NCBI GenBank assembly: GCA_003996215.1
Contig: QJPP01000814.1
Location: forward strand, 124,001 to 188,000
Direction: 5' to 3'
DNA length: 64,000 nt
Source of the DNA: Jaltomata sinuosa
Lineage: Eukaryota; Streptophyta; Magnoliopsida; Solanales; Solanaceae
Made by a program: the position numbers and the translations under genes. How positions within the stretch are numbered: position 1 is the first letter of the stretch; each line of letters opens with the position of its first letter. This document shows positions 11,300 through 20,704 of the stretch, piece after piece. The notes beneath the pieces are model-generated. The model was not told the DNA's origin. It saw only the letters and a list, made by a program, of their open reading frames with translations, and made no database searches.

Positions 11300-12560
11300 A
11301 GATAGTTCAGACGAGATCAGTGATAGGTGAGAACGAGACCCCAACTCGAGCCCAGACTAGATTACCATCACCAGAGCTAGATATTAGAGTTAAGGAGGTG
11401 CATTATAGGCTAGATGGTGCGGGGCCCGTGAGGCATCCAGCGGGTTTTGTGGATACTCCAGTACTATAGTACACATTGGTTCACTTTCTTGGGTTTCTTG
11501 AGGGTATGTCATAGCCATCAGCTTCACCCGGTACCCTGGTTGGTTCTCAGATTAGGGGTGAGGTCCAAAATTTAGTTCGGGCAGTGGTATAGCATTCAGG
11601 AGCGCAACCTGCTACTATGGCTCCCTGATTTGAGGTATTTCCGGTTCCCACAGTTGCTCCACCTATTGCAGCTGGGGAAGTCATGTCTTTTAAGGAGCAA
11701 AAGATGCTTGGTAAGTTTCTATGATTGGGTCCCTCGATGTTTTTTGGTTCTCCTAGGGAAGATGCACACAAATTTCTGACTAGTTTCTAGGAGAGGTTGC
11801 ATAACCTTGGGTTGGTCAAGTCTTATGGAGCAGATTATAAGTTTAAGCTGGATGGTCCAGAAAAATAGTGGTGGAGGTCCTATATAGCTTGTAGACCAGA
11901 TGGGTCACCTTTGCTTACTTCTTTTGTAGAGAAGTTTAGACAGGTTGACTACTTTCAATACAAAAAGAGCTCCTTCCGCTGCTGTTGCCTGCGCGTAGGC
12001 CGTCCCCCACTCCACAATTCTCTGCAGCTTTCTTAGAGATGTATGTACCATGTAGCTTGAAAGAGCTATTGATGGATAAGTTCTCTAGGTTGGAAAAGGG
12101 ATCGACGTTTGTCTCAGAGTATGAGGTCTATTTCCATGAGCTGTCTAGCCATGCCACTATGATTCTACCCACCGAGCACGAGAGGGTGCATCACTTTGTC
12201 AAAGGTTCAACTTTATAGCTTCATATGGCTACAGAGGATATGGTAGCGTCAGGACAGTCCTTCTTGGAGATGATGGATCATTCCCACTCTATTGAGGGCG
12301 TACTTCGTAAGGCCCAAAGAGGTAGTGATAATAGGCTTCACCATAAGGGCAGTTATAGTGGCTCACATACACGAAGTAGAGGCTACTTTGGTAGGGGTCA
12401 ACATCAGCAATGCTTCTAGTTGAGCCAGCCTGTTCATGTGGCATTATAGATTACTGAGGGGTAAGGAAGCCAGAGTATGGTTCAGACTTCACTGGGTGTT
12501 AATTTTGGGTCCACAGGCCATGGTAGTCATTCTGATTAAGTAGGGTTATCACAACAGGGT
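11300..12560 (+). pseudogene. gag remnant, int1 of D
   Basis: Capsid precursor of the D family in broken frames. The best-preserved core is at 11985-12218 and 12225-12419. It contains 'FSRLEKGSTFVSEYEVYF', 'HELSSHATMILPTEHERV' and 'HHFVKGSTL', the retrotransposon gag core of a chromovirus-like family, then a Gly/Arg/His tail 'GSHTRSRGYFGRGQHQQ'. Stops interrupt at 12217 and 12417, both readable as Q-to-stop. The zinc knuckle seen in int2 at 33035-33076 is missing, because a deletion begins just after about 12560. Pro-Gln-rich N-terminal sequence from 11300 to 11950 is readable only in pieces. Confidence 0.65.
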
Positions 12561-12565
12561 ATAGT

Positions 12566-13832
12566 TGGCCGGGTCAGGTTGATGTTGGAGGAAGCTCATT
12601 ATTCTAGGTATTCTATTCATCCCAGAGCAGCTAAGATGTATCATGACTTGCAATAACACTACTGGTGGTACGGGATGAAAAGGGATATCTCAAATTTTAT
12701 GTCTAGGTTCTGTAACTGTCAGCAGGTGAAGTTTGAGCGCCAGAGGCCAGGTGGTTTAACTCAGAAGCTACCCATTTCAGAGTGAAAATGGAAGCATATA
12801 GTTATGGACTTCATAGAATGTTTGCCACGTACTTTGTGGAGGTTTGATTCTATATGGGTGATCATGGATAGGTTGACAAAGTCTGCTTATTTTCTACTGG
12901 TTCAAACTTCCTACAATTTTGAGAGGTTGGCTCAGATATATATTTGTAGGATTGTCCATTTGCATAGGGTGCTAGTTTCTGTCATTTCTGACCATGTTAC
13001 TCAGTTCACTTTATGTTTCTGGAGGTCTACTTAGAGAGAGTTGGGTACTAGAGTTGAGCTTAGCATTGCTTTTCATCTGCATACTGATGGTTAGTCAGAG
13101 CGTACTATTTAGGTTTTGGAGGATATGTTGCGGGCATGTGTTATTGATTTTATAGGTTAGTGGGAAATTTTTTTAGCCTTGGCAGAGTTCGCATATAATA
13201 ATATCTACCATTCTAGTATTTATATGGTTCCATTTGAGGCTTTGTATGGTAGGCAGTTCAGATCTCTGGTGGGTTGGTTTGATGCCTTTGAGGTGAGACC
13301 GTGGGGTACAGACTTGCTTCATGATTCTATGGATAGAGTTTGGTTTATTCAGGAGAGACTTCGTACTGCCCAGAGTAGGCAAAAGAGTTATGCTTACCAG
13401 AGGGTTTGAGAAGTTCATGGTTGGTGACTGTGTGTTCCTTCAGGTGTTGCCCATGAAGAGTGCGATGAGGTTTGAGAGGAAGGGTAAGCTCAAATCGATA
13501 TTCATTAGGCCATTTGAGATCCATCATCACATTAGGTAGAGTTGGCCCTGACTCCTGCTCTTTCCCATGTTCACTCTATTTTTCATGTTTCTATGTTGCG
13601 GCAATATGTTTCGGATGAGTCTCATGTGCTTCAGTGGGATTCAGTTCAGTTGGATGAGTCTCTAGACTTTGAGGAAGAGACAGATGCTATTTTGGATAGG
13701 CAAGTTAGGAAGTTGAGGTCCAAGGATATTTTGTCAGTTAATGTTCAGTGGCGGCATGTCCTATTGAGGAGGCTACTTAGGAGATCGAGACTGATATATG
13801 GACCCGCTATCCTCACCTTTTTTAGGACATAA
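12566..13832 (+). pseudogene. Integrase plus chromodomain remnant, int1 of D
   Basis: Directly after the deletion junction comes the integrase zinc-domain region ('RYSIHPRAAKMYHDLQ' near 12610), then 'FCNCQQVKFERQRPGG' and the catalytic core. The core keeps the first Asp in 'VMDFIECLPRTLWRFDS', the second in 'VISDHVTQF' and the Glu in 'SERTI'. Stops lie inside (for example at 13033, 13093 and 13111). The C-terminus (13542-13832) reads 'HVSMLRQYVSDESHVLQW' and a chromodomain-like end 'ILDRQVRKLRSKDI', then loses frame. Chromodomains in this clade bind histone marks and direct insertion. All of it is inactive here. Compare the same protein at 44521-45508. Confidence 0.75.
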
Positions 13833-13852
13833 TTTCTTTTAGTAGTGGATCT

Positions 13853-15870
13853 TATAATGACCCTCTAGGTCATTTACTTGATTTTTGTGCTTTATCTACA
13901 TTTTGAGCTTTCCCACAGTGGCTACAAGTGATTTATGACTTACCGAGATTGATGGTTTGGTTCTCGGATAGTTCATTTGTGTTTTAAGCCCATTTCCTTA
14001 GTTTGCAACTCTTTAAGCTGGTATAGTTGACTTTGATCAATATTTAGAGAAGACAACCTCAGATTGAAATTTCATCCGCACTGTTAGCTCCAGAATGTTG
14101 ACTGTGGGATCGAGGGACCTCTGGTTTGGGTCCCAAGGGTTCCGCATTTTAGACTATTAGGTTCCATTTTGGTGAAACTTGATTATTAAATATGGGGCCT
14201 ACTTTTCCTTGAAATGATCTCTGTTGGGATTTTTGTTGATTCTCTTGAGTCTGGAATGTTGTTTTAGGTAGGGTAGCATGTCTGGTTTGTGTTCAAAGGG
14301 TTTTGTTTAAATCTCGAGGGTGCAGTCAGAGAATTTTGAATTGTGTTATTGCAGTTGGTGCTGCTGGTTCTGGTGTGGCATGCCTGCGTGCCTGGGGGCG
14401 CACCTGTGGCTATTGGTGACGTCAGCAAGGGGTTCCCCTGTCCTCTTTTTACCGCCCCTTTAGTGCCTCCTCTGCGGCTTATGCGTCGCTTCTGTGGGGC
14501 TGGGGTCTTCATTGACCTCTGCTCCTGCTGTGGTCTAGACACTTCGATATTTCCGCACCTGCCTCATTATGACCGCATGTGTGTCGATTGCTGACATTTT
14601 TAAATGAACTTCTTCTTCTTCATTTCATATCAGTCCCAAACTCTTTTCTCCTTTTTTGAAGCTCGGTTAGTTAGGTGAAATTGTCAATTCTCATCGATTC
14701 TGCACTTTCTCGAGGTAATTTTCATCCCCTCATTGTTGGAGTGCTCTTTATATCTATATTTGCGTATTTCTTTCTATGATTTGGTCCTATTGCATGCAAA
14801 TTCTTTGATTAAAGTGGACTTGGAGCAGTTTTGGGCCCCGAAATGAGTCTTATTTGCGCTCAAATTTTGGGTGTGGGTTAAAAAATTCACTGCAAACATA
14901 ATTTTACAATTTGTTTTTTGTTTCATTGCGCGAGCCCCGAGGGTCATTTTACAACCATATTTTCGGCTTAAATTTTTGTATAACAATATGGGTGTCATTC
15001 TTCTCATCTTGACACGTGGATTATATTCTTGATAGCCTGGCAGTGTTCCAAGGCTATTTAGAAGGGGAAGGCACATGAGTGACGGTTCATTCTTGCAGTT
15101 CGGCCTCGAGGTAGGTTATAGTTTATTTATCTTAGACTTGGCTTAGTTAGATTTTATATGTTATGAGTTGTTTGAATGTTAGGCTAGGTTTTAGGTTAGA
15201 ATTAGGCTTAAATCATGTTTTTTGCTCCTTTTGGCCATTTTCGGGACTGTAGAACAGTACTACCATGTTTATCCAGTCAATAATACTACCATGTTTATCC
15301 TTAGTATAGGAGCTTGTAGAATTGTTGTTGCTATCATAGAATCCTTAGAATGATTTAGAGAGGTTTTAGAGGTAGAGTAAGTGTTTTTACTTGTTTTCTT
15401 GCTGTATTTCCATTTCTTCCCATTTATTTTCGTATTTGTGTATCTATGGGGCCCGAGGCCATAGTGGGGATCGGATAGAGTTCTAGGTCAGTTATCTTTT
15501 TTTGAGGGTGTTTTACCCTGGTTGATTTGATATTCCCTGCATTTGGCATCATATCTCATACTGCAACGCATAGAAAATGGTTTAGAAGTGATGGAAATAT
15601 GAGATTTTCAGTTCAAATGTGAGATTGTTTACTTAACCACCGATTTTCAAAAGAAATGAAAACACTACTATTTATGCCAGTCCGAGGGATGTTTCTTGAC
15701 CTTTTCTCTATTTACTTTTTTATTGATGTGTCTAAGGCACGATTCTGGGTGGCCCAAGGAGCATATATTCGAGTTTTACTTTTATGCATATGTTTATGAG
15801 CTCGAGGTTTCATTTCAGGCACCCAAGGTACTAGATACTGAGTTTTTACTTTCCGCATTGGCCATCTACC
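13853..15870 (+). mobile_element. LTR2 of the D array, left part
   Basis: First 2018 bases of LTR2, collinear with LTR1 from its start. It is cut at 15870 by element E, and the rest resumes at 30988. The five bases before E are CTACC and the five after E are ATACC, a target-site duplication with one change. The uninterrupted LTR1 has a single ATACC there. Confidence 0.9.
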
Positions 15871-17267
15871 TGTTATGCGATTTCCACTCACACGCAAGTG
15901 TACGTGATCGTCCAAGTAATACGAACTGGTTAGTCTGGATATCGTACCCAAGAGACTTGTGATTTAGCAAATATCCTACTTTAGTCGTATACAGCTAAAA
16001 TAACCAAGTACGAAAGTAAAAAGAATGTGTTCTTGAAGTATGTGAGTAATTAAAATAAGTTGACAAAATAAAATGCAAGCAAATAATAATTGTGTTGATT
16101 CCAATTTAGAAAGAATTCCAGGGTTACATCTTTATTACGCACTCCTAAATAGTAATCACTTGAATCGACTTATTCGTTCACCTAATTGTTGATTCCGGGG
16201 TTGATATTACAACTATGGTCTCTCGAGCCTCTAGTTGCCTATTCAAAATAGCATCACAACTACATCATTGAGCGGGGATGTGACATCATATTTCAGAAAC
16301 ATTTATATTTCTTCCCATGTGAACCAAGCAAGGCGTTCGGAGTATATCTCTATCCTAGTAGGTAACCTACCCCTTACGTTACAAAAGAGAGGTCTTGCTC
16401 CTTATATTCCTCGGTCTACCTTGTTGATCCTTCTCTCGAGATCGCAACACGGTTATATGTTTATCTTAATGGTGGCCAAGCATCAAAATACTAAAACAGG
16501 AATATAAGAACAACTAATAATGTTAAATGAACAATTAATTCAACTCCAATACTAAATAGTCATGCGTTTGTAGCCGTAACCCCAGAACAAGGGTTCTTAG
16601 CCACTCGTACTCAAACAAAAAACAAAGACGTAATTGTTTTCATCCAAGGTATAGCTAAGAAAAGAAAGACGAAAAGAAACCTAATGGTCAACTTTGTTCT
16701 TGCCTCTTGATCTCAAAACATATGACAGAACCTTCCAAAAAACGTCCAAGGTTCTATTTATATGGTTTAGGAAATAACCCCTTTTCCTTCTTTAAATCGG
16801 AATAGAAAAAGCCCAAAAATCCGTTGGGATGTCGCCTGGCGCACTGCGCCTGGATGAAGCTGTTGTAGTTTTGGCATTGGCACACTGTGCCCTGGATGCG
16901 CACGTGATGGCCCGCTGTAGTTGGACTCCTAGCTCAATGCGCCTGGAAGGCGCCATGATATTGCTGCGGCATTTCTAGGCCTGGGGCACCGCGCCAGGCG
17001 TCTGCCCGGCTGCTCCTGGCCAATTTTTTTCTTCTTTGCTTGCTCCCTAGCATTTTGCTACATCACTTTCAATGCTTTACTTTTCCGTTTTGTCCTTCCA
17101 TGGTCACTTCCCATGTCATTTCACCTGCAAATATCTAATCATGTGTCTTAGTACAACATATAGCAATTCCGATCAAAACACACAATATATAGTAGGTAAC
17201 GTACTCAAAACATAAGGTAAACATGAGTAAAATACGATAAAAGGGCATATAATTATGCCCAGCATCA
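15871..17267 (-). mobile_element. 3' LTR of element E
   Basis: Plus-strand text runs from TGTTATGCG to GCATCA and matches 29590-30987 nearly base for base over its whole length. On the transcribed (minus) strand this is the downstream copy. It contains a CpG-rich cluster of short inverted words (16835-17015, GGCGC and GCGCC types) that stands out in otherwise AT-rich DNA. Outer flank CTACC at 15866-15870 is one half of the target duplication. Confidence 0.92.
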
Positions 17268-17278
17268 CCACCCCACAC
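17268..17278 (-). promoter_or_regulatory. Polypurine tract of element E
   Basis: Minus strand GTGTGGGGTGG directly abuts the 3' LTR. Purine-rich tracts in this place resist RNase H and prime plus-strand DNA synthesis. Confidence 0.7.
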
Positions 17279-19079
17279 TTGAACCTTTGTTCGTCCTCGA
17301 ACAACTCACTATCATCCATCCTAAGGTTCACCATAAACACCTAGAGAACTTTTCATCCGCACTTGTGAGCAACTAAACACTTTTAATCATGCTATTGTAG
17401 TTCATTAAGCAAGCCACATTCAATACCCATTTTAGCTCTTAAGACCTTTCACTTGAAACAACACACCCTCTATAACCGACTATTTATCACAATATCGGGC
17501 CAACATATCTATGTGTGAGCAATGCAAGTAATAACAGTACCAAATACAAGTCATATGTGCCCTCACAATTTAGTATTGCCCCCGTTTACAATCACACACT
17601 TTACCTTTCAAAAGGGGGCACTTTGCATCACTTAAACTCTCACTCTCTCAAAAGATGTTTCCTACATATCACAACATTCCATAGGCTTTCCCTTAGTGTA
17701 TAATAAATTCAACAAAGCAATCACATTCATGGAATCAAAAGGACTTTCACTTGGTTGTAATGTCAGCTTCGGGACGGGTAGTAAACTTTTCGGTACAAAG
17801 TGGCTCTTTTCCCTATTGCACATGACACTACATTCTCATTCTTTTCTTCACCCTCCTTTTTAAGTTCCTCCTATGTTCACGCTTTCTTGCACTACCACTT
17901 TTTATATTTATTCTTTGCCCTCGGTATGTCACGTACTTGTTGCTAGCATAACCCCTTATTCATTTTTTTTTGCATTTCTCTTTTGCCAATTTTCTCTTCT
18001 ATTTCTTTATTTTTTGATTTCTTTGGGTACCTAACCACAAGAACATTGCACGATTTGATCGGGCTCTACATCTTTTATAGTTACTACACTCACCTTCTCT
18101 TTTATCTACCCTTCTCCTTTTCTTCTCAACTCTTTAGAAATCATAGTGCACTAGGGAGTTTCATCAGGATCAAATTCATAGGGTATCAACAAAGTGAATA
18201 GGCTCATAATGCGGCTTAACAAAGAAATAGGCTTGTAGGTTCAAAGGGGCTTAACTAATGGTAATTTAGGCATAAACAATCATCAAAGAAACAAACAAAT
18301 GGGTGTTCTCAAGAAAATGCCTTCATCATGTTCCATAAAATTCATGCTCGTACAATTAACACACACACGGGGCAAGTTCTAGATGCTATTCTATGCAAGA
18401 ACCAAACAAAAGCTCACACACATGGCATCATGATACATGTATAGGAATATCACACTTGCATTCTCAAACACAGACATCTTGAGTGCACTCACACAATTAA
18501 GCCCATTTTCTACACTTTCTGAGTCTAGTTAAAGAGCCTATGTGTCTCTTGTGAAGTTCTTGCTCACTTGCTTGAATTCTTATGAACTACCCATGACGTC
18601 TAGTTGAAACATGAGATTTCTATGTTCCAAAGGATAGGATTCTAATCCTACAATCCTATGACTAATTTTCCCTTAAGATAGTCGTCATCCATCCATCATT
18701 GGGGACAATCATTACTACTACAACGCGTCCTAAAAAAAAGATTTATCCTAAAAAAAATAAAAAAAAATCTACCCGGTTCAAAAGGAATATCCTCAGGAAA
18801 ACAACCGAAAACAAGAGCCGAGGAACCCAACCTAAGAAAGTAAAACGAACGTACTAAATAACTATCAACTATCAACTAAAACCAGTCACACGATGCCTCA
18901 TCACCCTAAGATATAGCAATGAAAAACTAAAGGAAGTACATCTCTGCCGACTTTCCACCCCACACTTAAAACATGGCACTGCCCTCAGTACTTCAAAAAC
19001 AAAGTATAAAGGTAGAGAGTGAGAGAAGGAACTACCTGGACCTCTAAGCGTCATCCTCATCATCATCAGGAATGAATTC
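17279..19079 (-). other. Long 3' untranslated region of element E
   Basis: About 1.8 kb between ORF2 and the polypurine tract, rich in T/C on the plus strand, with no coding frame worth keeping. A comparable stretch (same 'ccacccc/ccaccac' and 'gcactgccctcagt' words, 18958-18990 versus 55180-55205) occurs in the Athila derivative I, so it is a lineage feature rather than host DNA. Confidence 0.6.
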
Positions 19080-20190
19080 CTAATCCTGGTCAGCTATCTG
19101 ATCATCTACCGTCATAAAGGCAGTACCAACATCATCCTCCTCATCGTCCTCATTATCATTAGTGTTGTGTACTGTAGGTTCATCATCATCTAGTGGCTCC
19201 TGAAAAGATGGACCCATCCTACACATGTACATCGCACTCTCTGTCATAGGGTATCTAGCATGCAACACCAACATCTCCTCCTCGGTCGCATACCAACCAC
19301 AAATCCTCAACTGTAAATCTTCCATGCCGTACATCCTCCCAATCCAACTCTCATCACGAGCCTGTCGGTCAGGCATTTGAAAGTATCAGCCATGTATAGG
19401 ATTGGGGGGATTTATGTTAGTCATATCTACAAGTTTGCTCACCAAGTATGGGACCTGCGGAGGAACCAAGTAATGTACTTCTTCTTCAACCTCCCATTGC
19501 CTAAGGAATTGGGTCACCAATTCCCCATAGCAGTAGCACCACCTTTTATCTCACAAAACTTGACCATATTGTGCCTTAGTACTGACGCTGCATTGATCAG
19601 CATCCCTTCATGAGCATATATACCAACACCACTCTGTCTTTAGTTACCTCGATGGTGTGTGAGCATGGGAGAAGGGTACTACACAAAATTTTTAGCCAAA
19701 CTCTCGCCTCCTGATTGAAGTATGAATAGTGGAGGGTAGAATGTCTATGCGTATCTTTTGTTCTTTCCCACCGAGCTATGGAGTCTACCCCACAAAATGT
19801 GTGGCGTATGTATTGTAATGACCCTTCCGGTTATTTCCACGTATATGTTTTCCTTGAACCGTTAGAGCTTGTTATAGTGGACCCAAGCCACTTAAGGCTC
19901 GTCAGGACCGGTATTTCGGTGTCGGGGCCATTTTTTTGGTCGCATTATAAGTTTTGAAGTCAAGCAAATCGACAAAAGTTATCGTAAGTTCTTTAATAAA
20001 TTTCCTGAACTTTGGGTAAAATGTCTCGGAGATTTTCTCTCAATATATAAAGAGTTAGAAGTCCCCCGAAATACCAAATCGAAGGTCTACGAGTCTAGTT
20101 TCCAACGCACAAAACCTCACGTCCAACTGATCTCGGGGTAAAAAGTTATGATTGTTTTACCGCGGACTGTCTGGCAGAAAACGGGGTGCA

Positions 20191-20238
20191 AACCGGGTCG
20201 CGAACCGGGTCGCGAACCGGGTCGCGAACCGGGTCGGG
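20191..20238 (+). repeat. 12-bp CpG-rich tandem repeat in solo LTR F
   Basis: Four adjacent units of AACCGGGTCGCG, the last ending GGG. The period is exactly 12. The array is CpG-dense in an AT-rich LTR, so it would be a strong methylation target or a GC-rich factor site. Copy number may vary between family members. Confidence 0.9.
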
Positions 20239-20679
20239 TTAAACTCGATTTAAGCCTCAACTTCATGTTTTAAAATGCCATTTCAGTTCCGAAACAATGA
20301 TAAAACATAAGGGAGGATCCCGAGAGAATTCTTGAGTATCGAAATCGTGCGTACTTGAACATATTTAATTTAAAAGTTGAATGTGGTAGAAAATTATATT
20401 ATTATTACCTTTTCAAAATATTTTAAAGATTATGGAAAATATTTTTGATACGATATAATTGTATATGTATTTATTTTATAAGGTTTTTATACATTGTAAT
20501 ATTTTAACGGAGATAGTAGATTTAGTTATGTTGAAGATTATTATTATAATATAGTAGGTTTTGTTTGAAATAATTTTCTATGAATTATGGTATATTTAAA
20601 ATATTATATTTATTTTACCACGAATTTATGCAATACCCGAATATATAAGTAATGGGATAAGAATTTCTTTTTGTCCTTG

Positions 20680-20704
20680 CCACCTCCACTCCACGTGGAG
20701 GTGG
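20680..20704. repeat. Palindrome with G-box core in solo LTR F
   Basis: CCACCTCCAC (20680-20689) and GTGGAGGTGG (20695-20704) are perfect inverted arms around a 5-base loop. An alternative register, CTCCACGTGGAG (20689-20700), is a perfect 12-bp palindrome centred on CACGTG, the plant G-box bound by bZIP and bHLH factors. Whether it acts as an LTR promoter site is inference. Confidence 0.85.

Noticed and set aside
20191..20238. CRISPR-like or satellite array
   Set aside because: Units are 12 bp with no spacers and only four copies, inside a plant LTR.
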